Below are positions 21,211 to 30,880 of a DNA stretch of 47,500 nucleotides, piece by piece. The translations under genes and the position numbers were made by a program. Numbering within the stretch: the stretch's first letter is position 1; each line of letters begins with the position of its first letter. Source of the DNA: Lachnospiraceae bacterium. GTDB lineage: Bacteria; Bacillota; Clostridia; Lachnospirales; Lachnospiraceae. Below the pieces are notes generated by a model. It was not told the origin of the DNA. It saw only the letters and a list, made by a program, of their open reading frames with translations, and did not search any database. The stretch spans positions 1 to 47,500 of the forward strand of contig AP025573.1 of assembly GCA_022845895.1 (NCBI GenBank). The letters are read 5' to 3'.

Positions 21211-22196
21211 AGAAAATAGCAAAAACATTCGATGGAAATGACAGACTGCTTCTGATCGTATTTCTGGGCCTGACCATATTTCTTAGTGTGACGACACCGG
21301 AATTCCTGGCATTTGGCAACTTAATGAGGATTCTTCAGCAGATGTGCGAACTTGGCATCGTATCCCTTGGCATCATGCTCGTCATATTGACCGGAGGATT
21401 CGACATGTCCAGCTCTGCGATGATTGGCATGACGTCGGTCATGGTAGGCGTATTGTTCAAGGGCGGCCTTAATATCTGGACATCGGTGCTGCTAAGCCTG
21501 ATGGCGGCCCTTCTTGCTGGCCTCTTTAACGGCTGGCTCGTAGGAGAGCTTAAGATAGCGCCCATGCTGGCGACGCTTGGAACGATGACACTCTATCAGG
21601 GCATCGCGCTTGCACTGTCCAAGGGGGACGCGATTTCAGGATTCCCGGAAGGATTTCTGATGCTTGGGCAAGGGTACCTGGCAGGGATTCCACTCCAGCT
21701 CTTTCTATTGGCAGGCCTGGTCATCCTTATGTCTGTCGTGATGAACAAGGGCCGGTTCGGACGGAAGGTGTACCTGATCGGATCAGGGCCGGTCGGTTCC
21801 CGGTTCGCCGGTATCAACGTTAAGATGACGATAATCCTCTGCTACGCATCTGCAGCGCTTCTGGCCGGGCTCTCGGGCGTCGTCGTGACCTCCCGGCTTG
21901 CGACGGCGAGAGCCGACGCGGGGGCCAGCTATATGTTCGAAGGCGTGGCGGCTGTCATGCTTGGAGGGACCGACCTGGCAGGAGGAAGCGGCAAAGTCTC
22001 CGGCACGATTATCGGTGTGCTCGTCTTCGCAATATTGGGAAACGGGCTTAACCTGAATAAGATATCTTCTCTGAAACGGCAGATGCTCATAGGGATTGTC
22101 CTGCTTGCCGTCCTGCTCATCCGGCAGTTTTCCGGAAAACTGAAGGAGAGACGGATGATAAGCGGTCAAAATAAACAACAAACCAACTCAATGTAA
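21207..22196 (+). CDS. Sugar-type ABC importer permease 2
   Basis: A 329-aa RbsC-like permease, distinct in sequence from permease 1, with the motifs GGFDMSSSA and LGGTDLAGGSGK. It is translated from an ATG overlapping the previous stop (ATGA at 21207-21210) with GGGGGAA upstream. Two different permeases suggest a heterodimeric membrane channel, as in LsrC/LsrD or RhaP/RhaQ. Confidence 0.9.
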   Translation: MKKIAKTFDGNDRLLLIVFLGLTIFLSVTTPEFLAFGNLMRILQQMCELGIVSLGIMLVILTGGFDMSSSAMIGMTSVMVGVLFKGGLNIWTSVLLSLMAALLAGLFNGWLVGELKIAPMLATLGTMTLYQGIALALSKGDAISGFPEGFLMLGQGYLAGIPLQLFLLAGLVILMSVVMNKGRFGRKVYLIGSGPVGSRFAGINVKMTIILCYASAALLAGLSGVVVTSRLATARADAGASYMFEGVAAVMLGGTDLAGGSGKVSGTIIGVLVFAILGNGLNLNKISSLKRQMLIGIVLLAVLLIRQFSGKLKERRMISGQNKQQTNSM

Positions 22197-22208
22197 GGAG
22201 GAAGAACT

Positions 22209-23249
22209 ATGAAAAAAGTAAAACAGTTGACGGCAGTCATTCTGGCATTCGCTCTCGTATTCGGGCTTGCCGGATGTACAAGAGGCGGAGCGGGCGATAA
22301 GGACAGCAAGTCCGGTTCCGCAGAGACAAAGAAGGCAGAGGACCTTAAGGTAGTCATGATGCCAAAGGTCATGGGTATGCCTATCTTCGAATCCTATTAT
22401 AACGCGGCCAAAGAACAGGCAGACGAACTGGGCATCACGCTGGATTATATCGGACCGTCAGAGCTTGATGCGTCCAAGCAGGTGAACCTGGTACAGGACC
22501 TCATCAGCGGAGGAGACACGGACGCGCTGCTCATATGCCCGGCAGACGGAGAGGCACTCGTTCCGGTGCTGAAAGAGGCTATGGATGCAGGAATCCGTGT
22601 ATATACATGGGATGATGACGTGGTAGACGAAACAGCCCGCGAGTATTTCATCAACATGTGCGGAGACAAGATATACGGGGAACAGATGGGCAAGACCATC
22701 GGTGATATGCTGGAAGGAAAAGGCAAGGTCGGTGTCGTAAACGGTAATATGACCGCGACTTCCCTCACGCTTAAGGAAGAGGCCCTTCAGGATGTCCTGA
22801 AGAACGAATTCCCTGATATCCAGGTGATGCCTACGGTGTATCACGGCGGCGACCAGCAGAAAGCGTACGCGCTCTGCCAGGATCTGCTGACGGCCAACCC
22901 AGATCTGGACCTCATCGCCGTCATCGCTACACCGGGACTTCTGGGTGCTGCACAGGCAGTGGACGCATCCGGCAGAAGCGAAGTGATCGTATATGGCGCA
23001 GAGCAGCCGAACAATATCAAAGAATATATGAAGAAAGACAATCTGAATGTAGTAGGGTGCCTGTGGGATGTAATGACCCTTGGAAAAGAAGCGGTCAATA
23101 TCGTATACAGCTGTCTGGCGGACGGAAAAGAATATAAAGAAGGGGATACTGTGGAAGGATATCCGGACTCATCTGTAATCGGAACGAACATTACGTTCAA
23201 TGCAGTGCTGGAATTCGATAAGGATACCGTAGACGATTACAATTTCTAG
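22209..23249 (+). CDS. Substrate-binding lipoprotein of the ABC importer
   Basis: A 346-aa type I periplasmic-binding-fold protein. The signal peptide ends in a lipobox (GLAGC), so the mature protein is lipid-anchored outside the membrane, followed by a flexible Gly/Ser/Lys linker. Sugar-binding features include QVNLVQDLISGGDTDALLI and the DDDV loop. AAGGAGG precedes the ATG. It captures the unknown ligand for the two permeases upstream and is the fifth gene of the operon. Confidence 0.92.
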   Translation: MKKVKQLTAVILAFALVFGLAGCTRGGAGDKDSKSGSAETKKAEDLKVVMMPKVMGMPIFESYYNAAKEQADELGITLDYIGPSELDASKQVNLVQDLISGGDTDALLICPADGEALVPVLKEAMDAGIRVYTWDDDVVDETAREYFINMCGDKIYGEQMGKTIGDMLEGKGKVGVVNGNMTATSLTLKEEALQDVLKNEFPDIQVMPTVYHGGDQQKAYALCQDLLTANPDLDLIAVIATPGLLGAAQAVDASGRSEVIVYGAEQPNNIKEYMKKDNLNVVGCLWDVMTLGKEAVNIVYSCLADGKEYKEGDTVEGYPDSSVIGTNITFNAVLEFDKDTVDDYNF

Positions 23250-23291
23250 TGGAACGAAGATCAATAAGTATCAGCAAAGGAGGCATGAAGG

Positions 23292-24197
23292 ATGATTATT
23301 GATGCTCATATGCATTTGATCAGAAAAGAAAACTTTGATAAGGAAAGATACCAGTGGCTTGATAACTGGCGCATCCCTGAGAACATGGATCTGGATGAGC
23401 TGGTTAAGATGTGGAAGGACATGGGAATAGAGAAGGTAGTTGCCATGGGTCAGGCCATGTACCGGATCTGGAATACAGATATGGGTGAAAACTACATTCA
23501 GGAAGCCTATGGCAGATATCCAGACTTTATCATTCCATTTGGGAGCGTGGAGCCGATTGACAAAATAAACCGCTTCAACCAGGCAGCTTTTGATAAGTTT
23601 GAGGATGATGTCTTAAACGGCAGGATCCGTGGCGTGCTGCTCACGCCTCCGTGCGGGCATTACAATGCCAATGACAAGACTGTCTATCCATTCTATCAGC
23701 TGGCACAGAAGCATGGCATTGTCGTCCAGTACCATCACTCGGCAATGAGCGAATGTCCTCCTTACTTTGCCCCGATGAAATATTACAGGCCGGAACATCT
23801 AAATGACGTGATGATGGACTTTCCGAAGATGAAGATAGTAGTCGAACATATGGGGTATCCGCACACGGAGCAGTTGTTCATCCTGATGGCCAACTCAGAC
23901 CGGATGTATACAGACCTATCCATGGCCTACGACAGAGAGATGACGATTGCGTGGAACCTCGTACAGGCCAGGGAATACGGTGTACTCGATAAGATTATGT
24001 TCGCCACTGATTTTGTGGCGCCGGACAATTATCCGTTTTCTGCAGATCCTTCGGTCGAGATACGAGGCCACATCCAAAAAGTCCGCACCGGATTCAACGA
24101 GATAAACAGACGCTGCGGATGGCCGTTGCTGACGGAGGAAGAGATAGAGGACATCATGTACCGCAACGCCGCACGGCTGTATGAACTGGAGGACTGA
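23292..24197 (+). CDS. Amidohydrolase-family metal-dependent hydrolase
   Basis: A 301-aa TIM-barrel protein of the amidohydrolase-2 type. The N-terminal metal motif DAHMH, a middle His in QYHHSAM, a third His in VEHMGYPH and the late Asp in FATDFVAPD form the expected metal site. Family members hydrolyse lactones or amides, or decarboxylate acids. As last gene of an importer operon it may process the imported compound. AAAGGAGG precedes the ATG, and a strong terminator follows. Confidence 0.85.
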   Translation: MIIDAHMHLIRKENFDKERYQWLDNWRIPENMDLDELVKMWKDMGIEKVVAMGQAMYRIWNTDMGENYIQEAYGRYPDFIIPFGSVEPIDKINRFNQAAFDKFEDDVLNGRIRGVLLTPPCGHYNANDKTVYPFYQLAQKHGIVVQYHHSAMSECPPYFAPMKYYRPEHLNDVMMDFPKMKIVVEHMGYPHTEQLFILMANSDRMYTDLSMAYDREMTIAWNLVQAREYGVLDKIMFATDFVAPDNYPFSADPSVEIRGHIQKVRTGFNEINRRCGWPLLTEEEIEDIMYRNAARLYELED

Positions 24198-24207
24198 CAC
24201 TGTTATA

Positions 24208-24260
24208 AAAAGACCTCTGAGGGAAGAAAACTTGAACGGTTTCCCCTCAGAGGCCTTTTG
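24208..24260 (+). terminator. Terminator of the M24-ABC-amidohydrolase operon
   Basis: CCTCTGAGGG (24214-24223) pairs with CCCTCAGAGG (24244-24253), extended by flanking A/T pairs and ending in TTTTG. It closes the rightward operon. The next 98 bp (24261-24358) hold no recognisable feature. Confidence 0.85.
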
Positions 24261-24358
24261 TTTGCAATGTTCTTAGCGTCAGTTTACAAGGGCACACACG
24301 GTTTTGAACTGGCATTTTGTGATTCTGCCATGTTATCCTCAATCAGCGTGCAGCCAGC

Positions 24359-25321
24359 CTAATTTTTAAAATACCCGGTTATCACCGCTTTGACATGTTC
24401 TTTTGTCAGCCCGTAGGCTTCTTTCAGGTACGGAATGCTTCCCACTTGCCCGAACTGGTCGTTTACCCCGATTTTTCTTAAGGGAATACCTGCCCCTGCC
24501 TCGGACAACACATCGGATACGGCAGACCCGAGCCCGTTGATGACACTGTGGTTTTCAAAGGTGACGACAAGATGCTTTCCACGGGATTCCCGCTGTATCA
24601 GTTCCGTGTCCAGAGGCTTGACCGTGAACATGTCGACGACCTCTACAGAGATGCCGTCCTGGGCAAGCTCCCGTGCCGCCTTCAGAGCATCGCCGAGCAC
24701 TTCGCCCATAGCGATGAGCAGGACAGAAGTGCCTTCCTTTAATATGTTTCCTTTTCCGATTTCAAAAGTGGAACCTTCCTCATATATCCGGTCCGCAGAC
24801 TTCCGGCTTGTGCGGATATAGTGCACGCCCTTATGGGAGGCCAGCTTACGTACGAGCCATCGAAGCTGTACATCGTCAGCCGGGTCGAAGACAAGTGCTT
24901 CCGGCAGGGCCCGCATGAAAGCCAGGTCCTCGAACGAAGTGTGGGTTCCCCCGTTAGTGGCCGCGCAGACGCCGGGGTCGGAAGCGTAGATATTCATTGT
25001 ATTTCCGGCATAGGCACCGGAAAGGAAGATTTGATCTTCTACTCTGCGGGAGGCGAACGGTGCAAAGGTATGCACGTATGGGATATAACCGAGCATAGAC
25101 AGCCCTGCGGCTACGCCGATCATATTGGCCTCCGCAATGCCCACGTCGAGAAACTGTGCGGGATGCGACTGCCTGATGTCCAGAAATCCGGACGCTCCGC
25201 CCAGATCTGCTTCCAAAGCCAGAATCTTATCGTTTTCGGATATCATCTCCTTAAGCGTCTCAGTGAATATCTGCCGCAGCTCCCTGCTCTTTTCTTCCGT
25301 CTCCTTACATAATCTCCACAT
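24359..25321 (-). CDS. Transketolase, C-terminal subunit
   Basis: The pyrimidine-binding and C-terminal half of a split transketolase (320 aa). Motifs include DLGGASG, DVGIAEANMIGVAAGLS with the catalytic Glu, and the C-terminal fold. It acts with the N-terminal subunit to move two-carbon units between sugar phosphates. Its ATG overlaps the stop of the upstream gene (TAATG), and the ribosome site GGAGG lies seven bases before it. It is last in the leftward dehydrogenase-deoC-transketolase operon. Confidence 0.93.
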   Translation of the reverse strand: MWRLCKETEEKSRELRQIFTETLKEMISENDKILALEADLGGASGFLDIRQSHPAQFLDVGIAEANMIGVAAGLSMLGYIPYVHTFAPFASRRVEDQIFLSGAYAGNTMNIYASDPGVCAATNGGTHTSFEDLAFMRALPEALVFDPADDVQLRWLVRKLASHKGVHYIRTSRKSADRIYEEGSTFEIGKGNILKEGTSVLLIAMGEVLGDALKAARELAQDGISVEVVDMFTVKPLDTELIQRESRGKHLVVTFENHSVINGLGSAVSDVLSEAGAGIPLRKIGVNDQFGQVGSIPYLKEAYGLTKEHVKAVITGYFKN

Positions 25322-26160
25322 TATAATTCCTCCAATCCATAATCCGCAGCGAGGCTGGTTAGTGCGGCATCCACCTCCAGACAGTCCTGCTCATTGAATT
25401 TCACCGAATGGTTGGATTCCATCTCTTCAAAATACGTGACCCCCTGTCCCTTGATCGTATCCAGGACAATGCAGACCGCCGAGCCTTCTACCGCTTTTGC
25501 ACGGTCGATGGCATGTGAGATGGCTTCTTCATCATTTCCGCGCACCGTCTCGGTATAGAAGCCAAATGCCTTCATCTTATCCTCGATAGAATATGGGTTA
25601 AGGATATCAGCCGTGTATCCGTCAAGCTGCCGTTTATTATTGTCGATGAGCACAATGACATTGTTAAGCTTATGATGCGCGATAAACTGGAAAGCCTCCC
25701 AGCACTGCCCTTCGTTCAGTTCTCCATCTCCTGTGATAAGATATACATAGCGGTCGGATCCTTGAAGCTTCAGTCCGTAGCCGAGGCCGGCCGCGACAGA
25801 TGTCCCCTGCCCGAGCGAACCGGTCGTCGCATCCACGCCCGGTGTCTTCGCCCTGTCCGGATGGGATGGAAAGCAGGTGCCTCCGTCATTCAGGGAGTAT
25901 AGCTTTCGTTCCTTAAAGAAGCCTGCTGTGCAGAGGGCGGCATAGAGCCCAGGTCCCGCGTGGCCTTTGGACAGGACGAGAAGATCCCTCTCTTCCCATC
26001 CCGGATCCCGGGGATTATACTTCATCTGCCTGCCATACAATACACAGAGCACTTCTACGATGGACATGGATCCGCCGAGATGGCCGCCGTTTTTCGCTTT
26101 CAAAAGCTTTAGAAGTACCGTACGGATTCTTGCAGAGTATTGTTTCAGATTTTGTTCCAT
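25321..26160 (-). CDS. Transketolase, N-terminal (TPP-binding) subunit
   Basis: A 279-aa subunit binding thiamine diphosphate. GHLGGSMS and SKGHAGPGLYA are early motifs, and the TPP site runs from GDGELNEGQCWEA to IDNN. Split transketolases of this form are common in Firmicutes sugar operons and work beside the full-length housekeeping enzyme. The ribosome site GGAGG precedes the ATG. It sits between deoC and the C-terminal subunit. Confidence 0.94.
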   Translation of the reverse strand: MEQNLKQYSARIRTVLLKLLKAKNGGHLGGSMSIVEVLCVLYGRQMKYNPRDPGWEERDLLVLSKGHAGPGLYAALCTAGFFKERKLYSLNDGGTCFPSHPDRAKTPGVDATTGSLGQGTSVAAGLGYGLKLQGSDRYVYLITGDGELNEGQCWEAFQFIAHHKLNNVIVLIDNNKRQLDGYTADILNPYSIEDKMKAFGFYTETVRGNDEEAISHAIDRAKAVEGSAVCIVLDTIKGQGVTYFEEMESNHSVKFNEQDCLEVDAALTSLAADYGLEEL

Positions 26161-26172
26161 GATGTCGCCTCC

Positions 26173-26844
26173 TTAAGCAAGTGAGCTGATAATTTCAATT
26201 CCCGCGCTGGCACCGAGGCGGGTAGCGCCTGCTGCCAGCATATTCTGTGCGTCTTCCAGGGTGCGGATACCGCCGGATGCCTTTACGCCTGTGTCCGGTC
26301 CGACAGTCCTTCGCATCAGCGCCACGTCCGAGGCAAGCGCCCCGCCCTTTGAGAAGCCGGTAGAAGTCTTGACGTAGTCTGCTCCGGCCTGTCTGGCAAT
26401 CTTACAGATCTTCACCTTTTCGTCCTCTGTCAGGAGGCAGGTCTCGATGATTACTTTGACAAGCGCATGACGCTTTACGTCTGTCACAGCCCGGATGTCT
26501 CTTTCCGCCAGTTCCCAGTCGCCGGATTTGACCGCACCGATATTGATGACCATATCCACTTCATCCGCACCCTGGCCGATGACATAGGAAGCTTCCATCG
26601 CTTTCATCTCAGGCGTCTCGCTTCCAAGCGGAAAGCTGATGACAGAGCATGTTTTTACCCCTGTCCCTTTCAATTGCTTTGATACAAGCGGAATCCATGA
26701 CGGATTGACACATACGGATGCAAAGCGGTACTTCACTGCCTCCCGGCAGATCTGTAAGATATCGTCCCTCGATGCATCGGGCTTTAAAAGCGTATGATCA
26801 ATATAAGATGCCATTTCCTGCTGTGTGTAAGTCTTCGTATCCAT
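26173..26844 (-). CDS. deoC: Deoxyribose-phosphate aldolase
   Basis: Cleaves 2-deoxyribose 5-phosphate to glyceraldehyde 3-phosphate and acetaldehyde. The 223 aa contain [10 protein letters not shown] near the N-terminus, [11 protein letters not shown] in the middle and the Schiff-base Lys159 in YVKTSTGFS. The start at 26844 (MDTKTYTQ) follows GGGAGG; the frame stays open to 26880 but that start would overlap the approach to the dehydrogenase stop. Within this operon it may handle a related aldol product rather than deoxynucleosides. Confidence 0.94.
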   Translation of the reverse strand: MDTKTYTQQEMASYIDHTLLKPDASRDDILQICREAVKYRFASVCVNPSWIPLVSKQLKGTGVKTCSVISFPLGSETPEMKAMEASYVIGQGADEVDMVINIGAVKSGDWELAERDIRAVTDVKRHALVKVIIETCLLTEDEKVKICKIARQAGADYVKTSTGFSKGGALASDVALMRRTVGPDTGVKASGGIRTLEDAQNMLAAGATRLGASAGIEIISSLA

Positions 26845-26869
26845 GTTCCTTCCTCCCTTTCTTCCTCCT

Positions 26870-27904
26870 TTAGAGCTCAATGATAACTTTCTGTGCCGTT
26901 GCCCTGTTGTTTTCTACATATTGGAAAGCCTCTGCATACTGTTCAAACGGGTACGTCTTTGTAATCAGTGTCTTTAAATCCGCTTTCTGTTCCCCTGCGA
27001 GGCGGATGGCATCGACATAATCTTCATGGGTATACATGAGGGTGCCAAGCAGCGCATACTCCCGGTCCTGTACGGCTGCCATGTCAACCTTCGGCATGTC
27101 CTCAAATACTCCGACGATAACGATACTGATGCCTTTCGGTGCGATATCTATTGCATCGTTTAATACAGACTCCACGGCAGAGCACTCCAGGATAAGGTCG
27201 AGCTGCTCCCCGCCTAGAATCCTGTCCACCGATTCACGGAGATTAGCGTCTTTTACATTGACGGAGTTGGAGATGCCGCATGTTCGTGCAAGGTCCAGCT
27301 TATATTCCGAGATATCAGTGATGATGACATTTCGGGCACCAAGGCCCCGGGCCGCCTGGGCCACTACATTGCCGATTGTTCCGGCACCGCAGACGAGTAT
27401 ATTCTTGCCCGCCGGATCCCCGGCCCGCTTTACCGCGTGGACACCGACGGCCAGAGGCTCCAGTACCGTTCCCTCAGCGAAGGAGAGCGTGTCTGGTATC
27501 TTATATAGAATAGAATGCTCCACAGCAAAATATTCGGAAGAGCCTCCGGTACTCAGACATCCGAGCACGTTCAGGCTTTCACAGATATTGTAGCGCCCTT
27601 CTCTGCAGGGACGGCATCTGCCGCACGTACGCTGAGGACGTATGACCACGCGGTCTCCCTCTTTCAGGCCGTCATGTGCCCCCGGGCCGAAGGATACGAT
27701 CTCGCCGCTCGCTTCATGTCCAAGGACGATAGGGGTATGTACAAATGGATGCTTTCCAAAATAAGTATGGATATCTGACCCGCAGATTCCGATGGCCTTC
27801 ATCTTGAGCAGTGCCTGCCCTTCGCCTGGTACAGGCATTTCCACATTCTGAAAAGCAAATGATTTCGTTTCATGTAAAACAACTTGCTTCATGCTACGAC
27901 TCAT
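26870..27904 (-). CDS. Zinc-dependent medium-chain alcohol/polyol dehydrogenase
   Basis: A 344-aa MDR dehydrogenase of the sorbitol/threonine dehydrogenase type. The catalytic zinc motif is [10 protein letters not shown] with GHEASGEI. Four structural-zinc Cys occur in [15 protein letters not shown]. The NAD fold is [13 protein letters not shown], followed by an acidic residue (ITDIS) suggesting NAD preference. AAAGGAGG precedes the ATG. It is first in the leftward operon, divergent from an importer/xylulokinase operon, so oxidation of a polyol to a ketose is the best guess. Confidence 0.9.
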   Translation of the reverse strand: MSRSMKQVVLHETKSFAFQNVEMPVPGEGQALLKMKAIGICGSDIHTYFGKHPFVHTPIVLGHEASGEIVSFGPGAHDGLKEGDRVVIRPQRTCGRCRPCREGRYNICESLNVLGCLSTGGSSEYFAVEHSILYKIPDTLSFAEGTVLEPLAVGVHAVKRAGDPAGKNILVCGAGTIGNVVAQAARGLGARNVIITDISEYKLDLARTCGISNSVNVKDANLRESVDRILGGEQLDLILECSAVESVLNDAIDIAPKGISIVIVGVFEDMPKVDMAAVQDREYALLGTLMYTHEDYVDAIRLAGEQKADLKTLITKTYPFEQYAEAFQYVENNRATAQKVIIEL

Positions 27905-27945
27905 AAATATAAACCTCCTTTAAGGGAATGATAAATTTTGAGCTT

Positions 27946-27974
27946 ATTTTATCATGTTATGATTGATAAGTCAA
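27946..27974 (-). promoter_or_regulatory. Promoter and operator-like repeat of the dehydrogenase operon
   Basis: On the minus strand, TTGACT (27969-27974) and TAAAAT (27946-27951) are 17 bases apart. The inverted repeat TTATCA (27949-27954) / TGATAA (27964-27969) spans the spacer, a good site for a repressor. Confidence 0.65.
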
Positions 27975-28012
27975 TAAAATGAATAAATAACAATCAAAAA
28001 AGAGAAAAATAA

Positions 28013-28101
28013 TTGACAATAATACAAAAGTGTGGTAATTTAAATTAAAATAAATGATTGAAAACGATTGAAAATGATTCCCATATAATTTCCTTGCAAT
28101 C
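28013..28101 (+). promoter_or_regulatory. Promoter region of the second importer operon with tandem 10-bp repeats and a cre-like site
   Basis: Two promoters are possible: TTGACA (28013-28018) with TAATTT (28036-28041) at 17 bases, and TTGAAA (28059-28064) with a perfect TATAAT (28084-28089) at 19 bases. Three helically phased copies of a GATT repeat (TGATTGAAAA, CGATTGAAAA, TGATTCCCAT) run from 28055 to 28081. TGAAAACGATTGAA (28059-28072) resembles a catabolite-repression (cre) site with two mismatches. ATCG-TGTT-CGAT follows near the likely start point. Confidence 0.55.
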
Positions 28102-28149
28102 GTGTTCGATCAAAAACAAATCATCTCATCTAAAGAAGGAGGAACAAGT

Positions 28150-29271
28150 ATGAAAAAGAGATTATTGAGTGTGCTTCTCTGTGTGGCAATGACAGCGGCT
28201 ATGGTAATCGGATGTGGAGCAAAGGAGGAGAAGAAAGACGATTCTGCGAATGCCAAGAGCGGCAGCGAGGACAAGGATGGAAAGATATATCTTCTGCACA
28301 AGGGACTTGACTACTATGCATGGGCGGCCATGCAGGAAGCCTTTGACAAATATGCAGGCGACCTTGACTGTGACTATGAGATCTTGAATGCGGAGAACGA
28401 CGTCTCCAAACAGGTGGAGCAGTTTAAGACTGTCCTCACCCAGAACCCTAAGGCAATCATCGTCACGGCAATCGACTCAGAGAGCCTGATTGACTGCGTG
28501 AAGGAGGCAAATGACGCGGACATCCCGATTGGCGTATATGATACGCCGATTACCGGAGGAGATATCGATATCACAGTGGACTGTGACAACCTTATGGCAG
28601 GACAGCAGGCAGCAGAAATCATCGTCGACAAGCTGAAAGAGAAAAACGGGGAAGAAAAAGGTAAAGTCCTGAATGTATTCGGAGATCTGGCAAGCCAGGT
28701 CATGCAGGAAAGAAAACAGGGCTTCGACGATGTGATGGAAAAATATCCGAATATTGAAGTCATCGAGGCAAGCGGCAAGGGAGACCGCCTCTTATCTCAG
28801 GACGCGGCTTCCAACGCGCTGGCGGCAAACGAGGATATCGATGCGGTACATGCTCCATGTGACAATGCTTTCTACGGTGTATATGAGGCGGTAGAAGCGG
28901 CCGGGAAGCTTAAGAAAGTCGGAGAGGACGGACATATCATCATGGTATCGCTGGACGGGGAACCGGCAGCTCTGGACCGTATCTCAGAAGGTTATATGGA
29001 TGGTACAGTCAACCTTGACTGGCACGCAGTTGCAGCAATCTGTCTGGAAATGATGGATAAGTATATCTTTGAAGGCAAAGACCTGCCGGATACATATGAA
29101 GCTAAGGATTCCTACTTCAAGTTCTCCTGGGACAGCACCGAGATTAAAGATGCGACAGAATGGAAAGGCCCATGGATCAGCCTTCCAACTCACAAGATAG
29201 ACAAAGACAATGCACAGGATCCGAACAATTCCGGCCGTTATTCAGCGGATGTTCTCGGTATCGAGTATTAA
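28150..29271 (+). CDS. Sugar-type ABC importer substrate-binding lipoprotein
   Basis: A 373-aa binding protein of the RbsB/Peripla_BP_4 type. The signal peptide ends in VIGC, giving a lipid-anchored mature protein with a charged Lys/Asp/Ser linker. NDVSKQVEQFKTVLTQNPKA and VDCDNLMAGQQAAEII are ligand-domain segments. The start at 28150 (MKKRLLS) follows AAGGAGG; the frame opens earlier, at 28102, without a ribosome site. It is first in the importer-epimerase-xylulokinase operon. Confidence 0.92.
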   Translation: MKKRLLSVLLCVAMTAAMVIGCGAKEEKKDDSANAKSGSEDKDGKIYLLHKGLDYYAWAAMQEAFDKYAGDLDCDYEILNAENDVSKQVEQFKTVLTQNPKAIIVTAIDSESLIDCVKEANDADIPIGVYDTPITGGDIDITVDCDNLMAGQQAAEIIVDKLKEKNGEEKGKVLNVFGDLASQVMQERKQGFDDVMEKYPNIEVIEASGKGDRLLSQDAASNALAANEDIDAVHAPCDNAFYGVYEAVEAAGKLKKVGEDGHIIMVSLDGEPAALDRISEGYMDGTVNLDWHAVAAICLEMMDKYIFEGKDLPDTYEAKDSYFKFSWDSTEIKDATEWKGPWISLPTHKIDKDNAQDPNNSGRYSADVLGIEY

Positions 29272-29374
29272 TCCCGATGGGTCATGCTGGAAGCCAAGTA
29301 GGTAATTAACACAGTTTGGATGAGCATGTGGCAGATTGTCATATGCTCATTCCATTCATAAGGAGATGAAGACA

Positions 29375-30880
29375 TTGTTGCTGGAAGCGAAAAATATATG
29401 TAAAAGTTTTCATACCAAGCAAGTCCTGAACGGAATTGATTTTCAGGTTGAGGAAGGTGAAATCCACGGGCTTGTCGGTAAGAACGGGGCGGGAAAAAGT
29501 ACATTTGTAAATATCATCACCGGTCTGATTGAAGATTATCAGGGGGAAGTCATCTTTGAAGGAAGGAATATCGATAAGGAGTCTGTCCTGCACAGGCAGA
29601 AGTCGGGCCTCTTCCTCGTACCGCAGCATTCATCAATTGTTACGGAATTCTCGGTAGCAGAGAACATATTCATCGGTGTGTGGCCTAAGAAAAAGAATGG
29701 CACGGTAGACAAGAGGAAGATGAACGATATGGCAGAAGAAGTGCTGGACGTATACGGCCTTAGCGTATCCCCGCAGACGAAGGCAGGAAAGCTGAGTCTC
29801 GTGGAACAGCGGAAATTAAATATCATAAGGGCTTTGTTCAGTGAAGCGAAGCTGATTATACTCGATGAACCTACCACATCGCTTACTAAGGAAGAACGCA
29901 ATAATCTGTTCCAGTTCATTGAAGAGATGAGCGCAAAAGGGGTCAGCTTCATATTCATATCCCATTATCTGGATGAAGTGTTGAAAATCTGCAGCAATAT
30001 CACTGTATTTAAAGACGGATATGCAGGTTCCATCAGCCTAAAAGAGGGGAAGACGGAATTGGAACTGTCTAAGATGATTATCGGGGAAAGCGTAGACCTG
30101 TTCTGCAGGAAGAAGAACCTGAAGCAGCCCCAAGGCCCCTGTACGATCGAGTGCCGGGAACTCGTGGCAGACTGTGTGGACCATGTCTCGATGAAGATGT
30201 ACCCGGGCAAGGTTGTAGGCTTCGTAGGGTTCCCCGAGTCAGGGGCTCGTGAAATGCTGAGGGTGCTCGGCGGACTGACGCCGCTGCGTTTTGGCTCGCT
30301 TAAAGACGGCAGCGGAAGGGACATACAGGTGAAGGACACGAGAAGCGCTATCCGGCATGGAATCATGTATGTGCCTTTTGACAGGCACGCGGAAGGGCTC
30401 GTACAGGACATGTCTATCCTGCACAATATCAGTATCTGCGTCATGAAGGACAAGCTGAGCCGGATGGGGTATATCCGGGATAAGCTGGAACTGAAAAATA
30501 CGATGAAATACTATAACCGTCTGGAAATCAAGGCACAGAATGCCAAAGAGCCTACCAGGACGCTGAGCGGGGGGAACCAGCAGAAAGTAGTCCTGGCAAA
30601 AGCCCTCTGTACGGAACCGAGGCTTTTGCTTCTCGATGAGCCTACCATCGGCATCGATATCGGGAGCAGGGAAGAGATTCTGAGCCTGGTAGATGAACTG
30701 GCGGCAGAAGGGATATCCATCGTATATCATACAAGTGATTATTCAGAAATGCTGCGGATCTGCGACGAGATTTGCTTTTTCCATAAGGGCAGGTTTGTCA
30801 GACAGATTGCAAATGAGAATCTCACCGTGGAAGAGATTACAGATATCCGGGATTCGCTGAAAGGAGCGTCAGACAGATGA
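29375..30880 (+). CDS. Sugar-type ABC importer ATPase (two fused NBDs)
   Basis: An RbsA-type ATPase of about 501 aa. The first domain has Walker A GKNGAGKST and Walker B LIILDEPTTSL, with a degenerate signature (LSLVEQRK). The second has a degraded P-loop (GFPESGARE), signature LSGGNQQK and Walker B LLLLDEPTIGID. The start is uncertain: AAGGAG (29360-29365) directly abuts an ATG at 29366, which is too close, whereas a TTG at 29375 has nine bases of spacing and is preferred. Its end overlaps the permease gene by 4 bases. Confidence 0.88.
   Translation: MLLEAKNICKSFHTKQVLNGIDFQVEEGEIHGLVGKNGAGKSTFVNIITGLIEDYQGEVIFEGRNIDKESVLHRQKSGLFLVPQHSSIVTEFSVAENIFIGVWPKKKNGTVDKRKMNDMAEEVLDVYGLSVSPQTKAGKLSLVEQRKLNIIRALFSEAKLIILDEPTTSLTKEERNNLFQFIEEMSAKGVSFIFISHYLDEVLKICSNITVFKDGYAGSISLKEGKTELELSKMIIGESVDLFCRKKNLKQPQGPCTIECRELVADCVDHVSMKMYPGKVVGFVGFPESGAREMLRVLGGLTPLRFGSLKDGSGRDIQVKDTRSAIRHGIMYVPFDRHAEGLVQDMSILHNISICVMKDKLSRMGYIRDKLELKNTMKYYNRLEIKAQNAKEPTRTLSGGNQQKVVLAKALCTEPRLLLLDEPTIGIDIGSREEILSLVDELAAEGISIVYHTSDYSEMLRICDEICFFHKGRFVRQIANENLTVEEITDIRDSLKGASDR

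Noticed and set aside
27905..28149. Riboswitch in the divergent leader
   Set aside because: The leader is short and AT-rich, and shows no recognisable aptamer core; the repeats look like DNA-binding sites.
29336..29365. Upstream TTG at 29336 as start of the second importer ATPase
   Set aside because: No ribosome site precedes it; AAGGAG lies downstream at 29360-29365, directing initiation further in.
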